Shown here piece by piece: positions 22,901 to 34,005 of a stretch of DNA of 64,000 bases. Each line of letters begins with the position of its first letter. Position 1 is the stretch's first letter. The stretch comes from Brienomyrus brachyistius. Its lineage: Eukaryota; Chordata; Actinopteri; Osteoglossiformes; Mormyridae. The DNA lies in NCBI RefSeq assembly GCF_023856365.1, contig NW_026042395.1, positions 310,001 through 374,000 on the forward strand, read 5' to 3'. A model generated the notes under the pieces. It worked only from the letters and a program-made list of their open reading frames with translations, ran no database searches and was not told the DNA's origin. Both the position numbers and the translations under genes were made by a program.

Positions 22901-23803
22901 CCACATCCAAAGAGATGCCGCCCGCGCAAGGATTACACTCTTTGGCGTGATCCGGCCCCAGTTTATATATCTGTAGTTTCAATAGCTGAGGTCATAATGA
23001 TGGGATTTGCAGAATGATGCTCCACGACGCATGCGTCACCCGTATCCGGATCCGCTCCTAAGCAGACCGAGGAAGGGAAAGTAAACCCTCTCTTCAGGGT
23101 ACGCTGGGCGTGTGAGGCGGCCGTTCCTGCCTGTCGGAATACGCACGCCGCTCGCGAACCTGAAATTAGCACGCGGCTTGTTGCTCAATGGTTTTAATTA
23201 CATGGTGAAGCCGGCGGTCGCATTGAGTCGCGGGGACTTGCCCCTGCAGCCTTCACAGAGGCCCGGGTGTTGCACAGCTTCAACCGAAAGAGCCGGCTGC
23301 TGCAGATATCCTGCCAAGTTCAGGTTAAATGCAAAAATATTTAAATGCAAAAATGAAAAACCTGCCGAACGAACAAAGGGATTTCTGCTTGACGGAAGGG
23401 GCCGCGCGCGCCCTCTCTCGCGTCCCGGCGTTTTAGCGTATCCTCTGCAAACAAATTGTTTGTTGAGGTTTCTCCTCTCCTTATGGGAGCTTGCAGGCAA
23501 GAAGCGTTAAGCATCAAGCAGCCAAAAGCACACTTCGGAGTCTCGTCGGGGCTCGCCTTACTGTGAACCGAGCCAAGAAATTGCCACACAAACAAACGTG
23601 CCTTTGACGATTATGCACCTTTTGTGTGCCGCCTTTACTGACAAAAAAAGGCAGTTAAAAATGTTATAGTTCCTTGCACTGCCCACCAGTTCCTTTTTCT
23701 AGTGGCTAATTGCTGTGCTGGGCAGTAATTAGGGACATATACTGTACACCACAGGCTCAAGGCCTGGGCCTGAATCTTCTCTGCAAGGCAAAGAGTAGTC
23801 TAT
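19901..23803. other. unique sequence, no certain gene
   Basis: Contains C16 (19926-19941), A15 (about 20586-20600), G15 (21842-21856) and G10 (22651-22660). A weak exon candidate lies at 21250-21513 (minus). Overlapping frames at 22388-23595 on both strands follow GC-rich composition. No protein family is recognised. Confidence 0.35.
21250..21513 (-). other. weak candidate exon, minus strand
   Basis: An 87-codon minus-strand frame contains VGIYVGVPMDRGSEKGLENR followed by PPLPYFSADGVLPLG, which reads more like protein than most frames here. A possible acceptor (CACGCAG) precedes that part, and TTAG then GTCAGT could be a donor near its end. No homologue is known to me, and the upstream part (poly-T derived Phe and Leu) is unlikely to be coding. 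Confidence 0.12.
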
Positions 23804-23960
23804 GACCAATCAGAGAGATAACCTATCAGATTTCTAGAGGTGGGGGGTTCCAAACCACTACAGGAGGCGAGACCAAGACATGATTGGTTGGTCCCACCTT
23901 CTCTAGTTGCTTGGACCCACCACCTCCGCAGTCTGATTGGTTATCTCTCTGAACCAATCA
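23804..23960. mobile_element. palindromic MITE-like element with CCAAT boxes
   Basis: The left arm begins GACCAATCAGAGAGATAACC (23804-23823). Its near-complement GGTTATCTCTCTGAACCAAT closes the right arm (23939-23958). Inner parts pair as well (AGAGGTGGGGGG with CCACCACCTCC). No protein is encoded. Inverted arms of about 45 bp around a short centre suggest a foldback or MITE element. Several ATTGG/CCAAT motifs lie in the arms. Confidence 0.6.
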
Positions 23961-24477
23961 TTTTTCGTTCTGCCCTCAGAACATTTTTCTGTAAGTAAAA
24001 CTTCCATGAACGGTGAGTTGTGGATTCAAAGAAGCCTTCCTGCACACCACTGTTGTACTAGCCTGTTATTTTTGCACTTGTGGCCTTCCTGTTAAGTTTA
24101 ACGAGTCCGCTGATTCTCCTCTGACCTCTCTCATTAACAGGGTGTTCTCGGCACCAGAAGCACTGCTGATTGGATGTTTTTTTTTTCACTATTCTTCGTA
24201 AATCCTACACACTGAAAATCCCAGAAGGGAGGCTGCTTCTGCGATGCTGGACCCACGGTGTCTGGCGCCAATAATCGCGCCACAAAACCACTTAGATCAG
24301 GCGTCTCGGCCGCTCTGTTGCTTCGAGTCGAACAGTAAGTGGAGCTGTCAGCATTCTGTATGAATCCAGTCAGAAACCACGATTCACTGCTTGGAGGAGC
24401 AGGCTATTCGTGTTAGCAAGCAGGCGTAGCTAATGAACTGCCCATTGCGCGTGTTTAATATTATATAATTACAAAGA
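23961..24477. other. unique sequence, no gene seen
   Basis: Short frames only, and no recognised repeat. Confidence 0.45.
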
Positions 24478-24778
24478 GGTAGCGGGTTGGCTTAGTAGGT
24501 AGCAGTGTGGCCTCACACCTTCAGAACTGGGTCTGCATCTGCTGGTGTTGAGTGCTGGTGCTGGTTTTTTCCATGTACACTGCATTGCTCCCATAGTCTG
24601 ATAACTTGGCTGTAGGTGTGTGGGTGACTGCCCACGGTGTGTGTGTGTGTGTGTGTCCTGCGATGGACTGGCATACTGTCCCAGGTGTCCCCCTGCCTGG
24701 TGCCCTCCCCTTCCTGCCACAGGCTGTGGGCTCCCTGCGTCCCTCTGCTGGGCAGCAAGTAAGGGAGATGGATGGATT
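24478..24778 (+). mobile_element. SINE A, diverged full-length copy
   Basis: The head AGCGGGTTGGCTTAGTAGGT then AGCAGTGTGGCCTCACACC is tRNA-like. The body has CTGTAGGTGTGTGGGTGACT with a GT tract, then CCTGCGATGGACTGGCATAC. The 3' part ends in GATGGATGGA at the (ATGG)n tail position. The GGGATAGGCTCCAG block is altered, as expected for an old copy. Confidence 0.75.
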
Positions 24779-25393
24779 ATGTAAGAAATTCAATTGACGT
24801 GAGCTCGGCTGATGGCTCTGCCTTCCGGAGCGACTCCTGTCCTGCGGGGTAATGAACGCTCCTTCAAGCCTGACAGCGTTCGTTCTCAGTGAGCGAGTTG
24901 CCGCCGGTGACAAGTCCCTCCTCCCCCTCCTCTAACTCCGGAGAGCGTCGTCCCTCTGCCGGTGATTTGAGTGACCGCCAGTGATGGGAAGGCAGTGGCG
25001 GCGTGAATTCCCTTGCTGGGCCGCGCCGCGGTAATTACCTCGCTCACGTCTGGCTGACTGGACGGCCGGGCGTCTGCCGTCGCCGGTGCCGGTGCCTCGC
25101 TCACGTCTGAGCGCCGTTTTTCCAAGGCGGGCCTGTCGAGCCCACCGCATCCTGCAGGGAATGACATCGGACCGCTTCGGGGGACATGGGCAACGCCTTT
25201 CCTGGGAGTGGATTTAACACGCAGAAAAAAGTGCACGCTTTTGCATTGGCTCAGCGTCATGCGCTTGAAATGGGCAGGTGCTGCATTATACAGTCAGCTC
25301 AGCTGCCCCTGGAATTCAAGGTCTGCAGATTCCCCGCTAAAGCGTCCTGCATGAGAAACTGCTTTGTTCTTCCTCATTAACACTCCGCACAGA
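24779..25393. other. CpG-rich unique segment
   Basis: From about 24990 to 25160 the sequence is CpG-rich. A 15-base direct repeat, CCTCGCTCACGTCTG, occurs at 25038-25052 and 25095-25109. Frames on both strands (124 and 72 codons) follow the composition. It could be a small CpG island, but no gene start is evident. Confidence 0.35.
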
Positions 25394-25870
25394 GACATCA
25401 AATCAAATCACTTTATTTATCGTGTCCCTTCATATTTGTTAAGTGCAGCTGAGTGCAAAACTCACGTGCAAGAGTAACAAGAGCAGCGATGAAATAACTA
25501 ATTCAAGGATTCTTGGGGCTTATCTGTCAGGTCAAGGTGTGCATGCAGTTCAACTGTAACCTCCAGTGAAAAATTTGTAATAAAAAAGGACCAGGAAATT
25601 CAGTTAATTTCTAGTTGTACAGGTAATAAGAGAACAGGAATAGATTATTGTCATTGCTCTGCGGTACAACTAGATTAAGGTACGTTTTCTTGATCGGTGC
25701 TAAAAAGAGTGATTATAAAAGGACAAAAAAATTAGTGCAAACACCACAGGTGTGGTGTATCGCAAGTGTAGTGCAAATAAAGCAATAGTCCAAATAGGAA
25801 GTACGCAAAAACGGTACGGCACAGGAGTAACGAAAAGCGTGCAAATTAGAACAGTGAGTGCAATAAATAC
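25394..25870 (+). repeat. probable fish interspersed repeat (CAAATCAAATCACTTTATTT type)
   Basis: It starts ATCAAATCAAATCACTTTAT and has repeated AGTGCAAA/GTGCAAATA motifs (for example 25733, 25770) and ATTATTGTCATTGCTCTGCG (about 25644). This combination is typical of a common fish interspersed repeat, from memory. Boundaries and family are uncertain. Confidence 0.45.
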
Positions 25871-27867
25871 AACGAATGGCTATATGAGTGTGAGCGGGGA
25901 TCAGCATGGACGTGTCTCAATTCGAAATCATCTAGACATATCTCTAAAGCGCCCACAAACCATTTTTAATAGCGAAATTCTTTTTAGCAGCATGGACCTT
26001 GCTCGCAGTCTGCCACTGTGCTCACAGTAGTAATTACAGTAATTGCTAACTTTGCTGTTTAACATTTAGACTTTAGGCTTAGTGCTGATACACCATGGCC
26101 CAGCCTACGGAAAATTACGGGCCAGCGTGCGGTTCCTGGGTGCCTCCCGTTTTGGGGACTCGGGGTATGTTGTACAGGGAAGGTCCCCAGTAATTTCGTT
26201 TCACGTACTTCTCTCTGCCTCAATGGTAGGGCAAACGGGAGAGCGCCACCTGTTGGTCACATAAAGAAGGACAGCCTTGGGGAGCAGGAACGTGTTGCCA
26301 GGTTAGTGTCTCCATGATCAGAGGGCCAGTGACCCAGCGCTGTTCATTTCCTTTGCTTTCACTCTCAATCAGAGTTAGAGGTGCAACTTCGCTTTTCTCT
26401 CGATTTACACAACCTTCTGACGTCACCAGAAGGTACAACAGCATTTCCCTTCTCTTCCCCAATCGTGTGCCAGTTCTTTAACCACTGAATCAGCCTCCGC
26501 TCAGGAAGGAGGCTGGGTTTGCCTGCCGGAAGCTGGAGATTTCTCAGTGCCACAGAGACGTGGGAAGCAAATAAAATGGTGTCAGTTCAGGACTGGCCTA
26601 AATAAAGAGTCATATCTGGGTCATTATCATTTGCCAAGCGGCTTACAGTTACTGCATCTTATTCTTCGCAGTGATGTTTGCAGTTTTAATTCTTGTTCTG
26701 AGCACGACTCCGTTCAGAGTGTACTTTTATATGTTCTGTCGTAACCTTGGATCAGAAATACCAGTCACAAAGATGACCGAAGATTTCACAGTATAGTCAG
26801 GAACAAAACTGCCTTTATTCCTCGACAGTGCCGAGATTTCTACAAACAGTCACTCAGGGTCAGTGGCATTTGAGGAGCGCTATATGAAATAATTGAACTG
26901 AATTAAATAAACTGTCCTGCCTCCCTGACCAGGATGAGCAAATGGAAGTCGGACGGAATACACTGTGAGACGGATTTTATTCATAATACTAATTACCCAT
27001 TATTGGGTCAACAAGGAAATATTTCCAGAAAAGGTGTTTTGAGAAATGGCTGGAGGGAGGTGAGGGTATGAGTCTGGTTTTTTTTTTTTGCTCTCATTTT
27101 TGGTACAGCAGTAATTCCATCTACAAATAGATTGGAGGTTACTGAGGGAATACAGGATGAGAGAGGATTTGCCACAGTCAGCCTTATATAAAACCTATAT
27201 ATCACAAATGCTCATTTAGCAAAATAACACAACTTCTGGAAACCATCTATGCTATGCGTCGTAATTCAACCGTCGTTTTCCTACAGTTCATCCTTGTATT
27301 TTTTTTCCCTCTGTACATGCAATTATAGATGCGCATAAAAAGAAAATATATATGTCTGCACAATTTGTAGCAGTGCTAGCGGTGCCAGCTGAGCACCGTT
27401 GTGTCAGCGGAGGAGACGCCGAGCATGTGACCGCTGCAGAAACAGCCGAGGTTTGGCCGCTCGTATCTGGGACAACCCTGAGGCCTGCTGCTCCTGCGGT
27501 AGCCGTGCTGGGCCTTCTCGCCCTAGCTTTGGCAGAATCCCTGAGTCGGCATGAGGGTAAAAACAGAGGGCCTTACATGGACAGTAAAGGGAGCTATCTT
27601 AGGAGGCTGAGAAGGCCTCGCTTCCTCCACCGGCCAGCCAGGGCTGTTAAAGAGCACCGAGACGCGTTACAGTGAGCCGGCGAGCTCGCGGATGGGTCAT
27701 TCGGCAGCTGATTGTCTTTGTGTGCAGGTCCCTTGTTGGGAGCGATTCTCCGCATGAGTGCAATTTGGATTCCACCAGTGGGGGACAAAGGGAACCAGTT
27801 ACACAATGAAAGGGGACGGCTGCCTTTTTAGTAGCAGTCTGTGTGAGTGTGGATTAGGTTTATATCA
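25871..27867. other. unique sequence with one repeat tail, no gene seen
   Basis: At 26865-26915 the string GAGGAGCGCTATATGAAATA then AATTGAACTGAATTAAATAA resembles the 3' tail of a fish interspersed repeat. A frame at 27352-27675 (107 codons) is GC-rich and unrecognised. The rest shows nothing definite. Confidence 0.35.
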
Positions 27868-27951
27868 CTCTGGAGGGGACAAAATGTCCCCACAATGTAA
27901 TAAAAGCCTGTGTGTGTGTGTGTGTGTGTATGTGTGTGTGTGTGTGTGTAC
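27850..27951 (+). mobile_element. palindrome-headed element D, shortened copy, with (GT)n
   Basis: The head GGGGACAAAATGTCCCCACAATGTAATAAAA (27875 on) matches copies at 37.87 and 49.29 kb. The internal part seen in those copies is missing, and the sequence passes within a few bases into GT repeats at 27909-27950. Confidence 0.7.
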
Positions 27952-28084
27952 GTGCCCTTGTGTGCGTCTGTGTGTATTTTTATTTGAAAGGAAGGCTTCA
28001 ATTTCACAGCGCGTTTGATCTACCGTTTTAGCTCATATGTCATTAAAGGAAGCAGGAATATCACTTAAAAAAAGAAAACAAGGA

Positions 28085-28390
28085 GTATACACGCATGCAC
28101 ACACACGCATGCACACACACGCATGCACACACACACATGCACACACATAGACATGCATGCACAGGCATGCACATACACATGCATATAGAGACACACATGT
28201 ACACACACATGCACAGACATGTATGCACGCACACGCACCTGTGCACACTGACTCACACAGACATGCATGCACTGACACTAACATACACACAGACACGCAT
28301 GCATGGATATATGCACACACACAGATACGCAGGCATAGACACATACATGTATTCATGCACACTAACGCACATGCACACACACTCAAATCC
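28085..28390. repeat. degenerate (CA)n with interspersed GCATGC and CATG
   Basis: About 300 bp of CA-rich sequence punctuated by CACGCATGCACACA-like units. It is dominated by alternating purine-pyrimidine steps, so it could adopt Z-form. The long Met-His-Thr and Cys-Val frames on the two strands are artefacts of this tract. Confidence 0.9.
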
Positions 28391-28495
28391 ATACTCATGC
28401 ACGCCGCTGTATCACATTTCAGTCTGAGAGTGGCGGCACTAAATTACAGAGCAGCTGCCCATTTCCTGGTTCCCAGGCACGGTGCTTGGGGGGCT

Positions 28496-29728
28496 CACGC
28501 AGCATCTGCGGAAGGGAAAAATCCCCGTCAAAATGCGGCGCTCAGGGCACTCACGCAGCATCCGCGGAAAGGAAAAATCGCCATCAATGCGCCAAGCCAA
28601 AGGTGCTCACACAGCATCCGCGGAAGGGAAAAATTCCCCATCAATGCTCGGTGCTCAGGGCACTCACGCAGCATCCGTAGAAGGGAAAAATCCCCGTCAA
28701 AATGCGGCGCTCAGGGCACTCACGCAGCATCCGCGGAAGGGAAAAATCCCCGTCAAAATGCGGCGCTCAGGGCACTCACGCAGCATCCGTGGAAGGGAAA
28801 AATCCCCGTCAAAATGCGGCGCTCAGGGCACTCACGCAGCATCCGCGGAAAGGAAAAATCCCCGTCAATGCTCGGCGCTAAAGGGGCTCATGCAGCATCC
28901 GCGGAAGGGAAAAATTCCCGTCAATGCGCGGCGCTAAAGGGGCTCATGCAGCATCCGCGGAAGGGAAAAATTCCCGTCAATGCTCGGCGCTAAAGGGGCT
29001 CACGCAGCATCCGCGGAAGGGAAAAATTCCCGTCAATGCGCGGCGCTAAAGGGGCTCATGCAGCATCCGCGGAAGGGAAAAATTCCCGTCAATGCTCGGC
29101 GCTAAAGGGGCTCACGCAGCATCCGCAGAAAGGAAAAATTCCCATCAATGCTCGGTGCTAAAGGGGCTCATGCAGCATCCGCAGAAGGGAAAAATTCCCG
29201 TCAATGCGCGGCGCTAAAGGGGCTCACACAGCATCCGCAGAAGGGCAAAATTCCCCTCAATGCTCGGCGCTAAAGGGGCTCACGCAGCATCCGCAGAAGG
29301 GAAAAATTCCCGTCAATGCGCGGCGCTAAAGGGGCTCACGCAGCATCCGCGGAAGGGAGAAATTCCCCATCAATGCTCAGCGCTAAAGGGGCTCACGCAG
29401 CATCCGCGGAAGGGAGAAATTCCCCATCAATGCTCGGCGCTAAAGGGGCTTACGCAGCATCCGCAGAAGGGAAAAATTCCCGTCAATGCGCGGCGCTAAA
29501 GGGGCTCACGCAGCATCCGCGGAAGGGAGAAATTCCCCATCAATGCTCAGCGCTAAAGGGGCTCACGCAGCATCCGCAGAAGGGCAAAATTCCCCTCAAT
29601 ACTCGGCGCTAAAGGGGCTTACGCAGCATCCGCGGAAGGGAAAAATTCCCCTCAATGCGCAGTGCTCAGGGCGCTCACACAACATCCGCGGAAGGGAAAA
29701 ATTCCCATCAATGCACGGCGCTAAATAA
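28496..29728. repeat. 56-57-bp minisatellite, about 22 copies
   Basis: A contiguous head-to-tail array. A typical unit starts CACGCAGCATCCGCGGAAGG, then GAAAAATTCCCGTCAATGCG, then CGGCGCTAAAGGGGCT. Two subtypes exist. The left copies (1 and 4-6) read GTCAAAATGCGGCGCTCAGG; the later copies read GTCAATGC(T/G)CGGCGCTAAAG. Copies with CCCCAT are one base longer. In copies 8-11, GCTCGG and GCGCGG types alternate, suggesting dimer amplification. GGGAAAAATTCCC inside the unit is a small inverted repeat. There are no spacers, so it is not a CRISPR array. Frames of up to 278 codons read through it and are not genes. Confidence 0.97.
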
Positions 29729-29965
29729 GTGAGCAGGAAGGTGGGCAAGTAGGTGGGTAGGTAGACAGTCAGGTAGGTGACTAGGTAGGGGGCAGGTAGG
29801 TGGGCAGATAAGTGGGCAAGAAGGGAGGTCGGCGGGCAGATAAGTGGGCAGGCAGGTGGGCAGACAGGGAGATAAGTGGGCAGGAAGGCGGGCAGGTAGG
29901 TGGGCAGGGGGGTAGATATGTGAGCAGGCAGGCAGTATAGTCAGACGTGCATGCAGGTGAGTGAG
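29729..29965. repeat. degenerate GTGGGCAG/GTAGGTGG simple repeat
   Basis: About 240 bp of G-rich purine-biased repeat (AAGTGGGCAGG, GGTAGGTGGGC and similar) directly abutting the 56-bp array. On the minus strand it gives a Pro-rich frame that should be ignored. Confidence 0.9.
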
Positions 29966-30594
29966 CTAGACAGGCAGGCTGATTTGGATAAAACAATGAG
30001 CTTGGTGATATTTGTATTATGACAGTCAGTTGGAAGGTATTTCAGAAGCTCTCATTCTGGGGCCTTCTTTCATGTTCCCACGTGAAGAAGCACATGCACA
30101 AAGCCGCACTCCTTCCCACCGCTGCGAGGGAAAGCGTGCCGGCTATGTTTTCCACGATCGCCTTTCATATGTCTTCGAGTCGTGTTGGCGTGGGGCTTGT
30201 AATCGTAGCTCACGCTGGAGTGCAAGTCGGTGTGAGGTCCCTGCAGGGATACAGCAAACAGACGTGTATATCCGCACACAGTCCCGCTCTCAGGGAAGCC
30301 TTTCAGTCCTGACAGGGTGGGGGGCTCAGGTTTGAGAAGCTAATGGCTGTAGGGAGCATGCTCCACAGCTTAACGGGCTCAGTCCCACATAGCCCCCGCC
30401 ACCACCACCCCACCTCAGCCGGGCCCTCGTGGAGGAGTGTGATCGCAGGCTCCATCGACATCGAGGGACATGTAACAGTTTAGGCGCTCCAGTTATAGCA
30501 TCTCAACATTTTTTTTTTTTTGGTTAGGCCCCACTGACTGCACAGCACTGACTCACTTCCCATATTTCTCAGGACCTGTTGCCTTTGGGCACTC
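29966..30594. other. unique sequence, no gene seen
   Basis: Frames of 107, 97 and 69 codons overlap on both strands at 30012-30335. None is recognisable. Confidence 0.4.
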
Positions 30595-30752
30595 TTCTAT
30601 AAGCTGATTGGCCCGTTGAGTGCATCCTACCCCTGTCAGTCAATGATTCAAATCATATCATTGGCCGACGATAAGGTTGGTCCCTCTGTATGAATTATGG
30701 CCCCTCATTTAAAAAAAAAAAAAATCTTAGAATCGCCCCCCTGTCTGAGGCT
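30595..30752 (-). repeat. dispersed repeat C, copy 2 (inverted)
   Basis: The reverse complement carries the same ordered blocks as 18620-18785: GGGGGCGATTCTAAG, a T run from the A14 at 30711-30724, GGGCCATAATTCATAC, GGCCAATGATATGATTTGAA, GACTGACAGGGG and CCAATCAGCTT. Confidence 0.65.
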
Positions 30753-32028
30753 TGTGTTTCCAGGGACGAGGGATGGGAGGCTCCGCCCACCAGGGCAGCG
30801 CCAGGACGCGCTGGTTCTCCGGAAGCCTCCGTGGGAAACGCTCGCTCAGGACACAGGAAGCTTTTAATCAGCAGCTAATTAGCAGCTGGAGAAGTTTCGG
30901 CACGATCCAGAAGGTATGTGTCTCGCTGATGGTGTCAGCCATGTCCAGAATTGCATAACCATCCCCGACAGACTTTGTCGCCCCAAACCTCTGATGAACA
31001 CGGACACTGTCAAACCCAGCTGTGTTTCTGAAGGCAGTATAAATGAAGTCGCTCAAGGTGGGTACGCCTTCATCCCCCGGTGCATATGACCGCATGGCTT
31101 TTTAGGCCTGTTTGTGAGCGACAGGTTGTTCTCAGGCCATCGATGAGCCTGAAATCAATAGTGACGGTGATTCCTGTCCGGTTGACGCATGGAAAATCAG
31201 ATGCTCTAGTGGTTCGAGCAATTTTTGGCACCGTTCTCATCTCTTACTTTGCAAATAAAAAAAAATAAATTTAGAAACTTTCATGGTGAAAAACAAGCGT
31301 AGATCCAAAAACACATGAGAAGTGGTTGTCAGTAGCTACCTTTGCAGATAGGAAGAAACTCTGCTGGACAGGGAGGGGCCTGTTACTGTATGGGGGTAAA
31401 ATATGTGCTTGGTGCAGAGTGTTATGGAGTGTATGGAGCGCAGTCCTTGAGAGCTCAGTTCCGTTTTTCTCATCATGAATCATGATCATACATTTTTCTC
31501 ATTTGAACAGATGGTCCCATCTGAGGAACCTCCATGCAGCTTTTCTAAAACTGGGTTCACATCACTAAAGCTGCCTATGTTCTGCAGACTAGACTTTAAT
31601 GTAGCTCATCCCCAACCTCGTATTCAGACACGATAAGCACGCTAAAATTATTTTCGGCCTTTAAAAATAAATATTAAGCAAATAAAATAACACCCCTTTA
31701 ACTAAGACAGAATATAAGACGCGTTCTTTGTGTGGATTTAAATTCAGGATGTGTCAATACAAATAGAAACCAAACTGTAAATGCCAGCTAAACAGAATGG
31801 CACATGTGCACGGGGGGGGCAGCCGTGTTTCAGCTGGGTGGGGGTGACATTCGAGCACTGCCAATAGAAACGTGCACAGCCATGTGACCTTATGTGGGCA
31901 TAAGCAGACCTTCCCTCTTGGTTATAAATATGTATCTTCCAGGGGCCGGTACCCTATTCTTTAATCACACTATAGTGCTTAACAAATGTTCAGGTTCTTT
32001 AAACTATACTATTCAAATTTACATATAT
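30753..32028. other. unique sequence, no gene seen
   Basis: Short frames only (up to 75 codons). AT-rich after 31250. Confidence 0.4.
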
Positions 32029-32146
32029 GCAGTGGCCTGGCATCCAATCCTGGGTATCCCCTGCCTTATTCTCACTGGATCAGGTTCCAGATTCACTGTA
32101 CTGGATAAGTGGTGATGGATGGAAGGATGGATGGATGGATGGATGG
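32029..32146 (+). mobile_element. SINE A, 3' fragment with (ATGG)n tail
   Basis: GTGGCCTGGCATCCAATCCT, then GGTATCCCCTGCCTTATTCT, then GGATCAGGTTCCAG and TGGATAAGTGGTGATGGATG follow the 3' part of SINE A and end in (GGAT)n. The head is missing. Confidence 0.7.
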
Positions 32147-33049
32147 TCTTGTATATATAACTGAATGAAGCTATTGGTCCAAAAAAAATCACTCTGCCCA
32201 AAAGAAAATCTCCTCTAATAAGAACTAGTTGTTCAATATCAGGTTACATGAAAGTATATTTGCTTAGAAATTTACATTTTTAAGTATGAAAGTAGCCATA
32301 TTTTCCACTAAAATTCAAAAAGGTTTGAGATGTTGCTAATTGTATAAAACACTGTAAAGGTCTCAGATCGGTGTGATATGATAGTTTTCACTACTAGTAT
32401 CACAATCTCAGGAATTCTGTTTCCTTTTCACATATATTTCTCATCTTCAGCAACAACCCCAGTACACACAGACCATCAAACCGCTTTGTGCAGTCTATAA
32501 AGATATGAAATGTAGACCTTGTGTAGACCTACTTCCCTAAGCCCAGTAGTTCATCTGAAATGCAGTACTGACAGGCTCTTTATTCCAGGAGAATACGTGA
32601 TTTATTTCAAATGCAACAAGAAGCGCAAACACATTTTTACTTCGGAATGCAGAAATTTACTTTTAGTGAAGTTTTTGTCCTTCGAGGTGACGTGGGGAGG
32701 AGGGGGGCAGCCAGATTAATGAAAAGTCTAGTAGGTGTGGGAAAGATCGGTGCCTGAATAACAGCCGTTGGCTGTTCTGTCAGATTTGGCCGCTGCCCTA
32801 TTGCAGTAGGGAAGGTCATGCCCCCCAATGAAAGCACAAGGTGTGTGAAACGCCAGGCGTGACCAGGGGGACCAGATGTGACACAGGCAGGCGGTCGACA
32901 CGGTCGCAGGGCTGTGGGAACGGCGGGTTCCTGCAGGTTGGGGCAGAGAGCAGCTGACAGCCAAAGCCAGGAAGTCATTATAACAGGCAAAATGTAATGT
33001 ATACATTTAATTACCTTTATCAAAACGGCTTGATGTGTGTACGGGGGCA
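32147..33049. other. unique sequence, no gene seen
   Basis: AT-rich to 32690, then GC-richer. A minus-strand frame of 128 codons at 32637-33023 is unrecognised and overlaps another frame in the same region. Confidence 0.35.
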
Positions 33050-33145
33050 GCTCAGTTTAAGTACCTGCTCTTAAGGATTCTCATGGGACTTGAACCTGCA
33101 ACCTTCTGGTTATGGTTTTTTGAGCACTGCACTGCCTGCTGTAAA
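33050..33145 (-). mobile_element. SINE B, head fragment (inverted, tentative)
   Basis: On the minus strand it reads AACCAGAAGGTTGCAGGTTC then AAGTCCCATGAG. GCAGGTTCAAGTCCC is B-box-like and sits in the same position as in the copies at 51.2 and 60.9 kb. The rest is decayed. Confidence 0.5.
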
Positions 33146-34005
33146 AACAATACAGACACCACCTGGGGCTTTTGTATAATTTGTTTCATGAACCCTTGCA
33201 CTAGGGGTGACTCTTAAGGGGATGCGAACCCCCCTGCCCCCGGTTCTCCAATAATTAAATTTGCTGAGGGGGAGGGTCCCCTATGATGAATTTGCAGAGC
33301 AAAATGTATATGAGAATACGGGACAAATCGCTAACTGATTTTAGAGTAATTATTTTTCAGGAGGGCCAATACAAAAAATGGGGTCTAGAACTGCATATGT
33401 CTTGCACTCGCTCTCCAGTCTTTGGTGGCGTCTACGGCTGCTGTAAGACAGATCCAGGGAGGTCTAGACCGGTGACGCCAATCATATCAGCCTCACTTCA
33501 GATCAAGATGGAAAATAAAAGATCCGCCTTCCATCTTTTTTAGTAGAATTGCGTTTTACCCAAAGGTGGGCGCATTAATACTGGAAACTGGGTTTATTAC
33601 AAGTAGTAACATGTAGGAAAAAAACTTCTCTAGTGATCTACTTCTCTGCTCTTTTGTTTTCTAAAATTCTGAGCTCTGTCTCTTTGGGGTCCTTAGTGAA
33701 TTCACTCTTGACTTACTCTTACATAACAGGTGAGTACATCATCATGGTGAATGAAGTCACCAGCCCCCATTCCGTGGTAGCACCCTGCCGTCTGCCTTCA
33801 CCCTGCTCAGGGTGCCTCCCGCCAAGGCCCGCGGGCCAGCCGGACAGCAGCGCGAGAGCGTGTGAAGCCCAGCAGGATCCCGCCACTTCAACTGGGTCCC
33901 CGTGAAGCCAGCGGAGTTCATCCAGCTGCACTACGTCATGTAACACTAAAGAAACTACTGCGGATGCTCAATAAACCCAGAGTGTCAACGGCCTGGCTGC
34001 TTAGA
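33146..34005. other. unique sequence; one exon-like frame considered
   Basis: A frame at 33633-33905 includes GEYIIMVNEVTSPHS after a TACATAACAG acceptor-like string, but CAGGTGAGT at the same place is equally a donor. No family is recognised, so I do not call a gene. Confidence 0.25.

Noticed and set aside
28157..28993. A 278-codon open frame
   Set aside because: It runs through the CA/CATG tract and the 56-57-bp minisatellite, so its peptide only repeats the array.
29260..29728. Several overlapping frames of 79-98 codons with repeated KGLTQHPRKG-type units
   Set aside because: They are the same minisatellite read in different frames.
28496..29728. A possible CRISPR array
   Set aside because: The repeats are head-to-tail with no unique spacers, and the genome is eukaryotic.
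33633..33905. A possible exon with GEYIIMVNEVT
   Set aside because: The presumed acceptor is also a perfect donor (CAGGTGAGT), the following peptide is Pro- and Ala-rich by composition, and no homologue is known to me.
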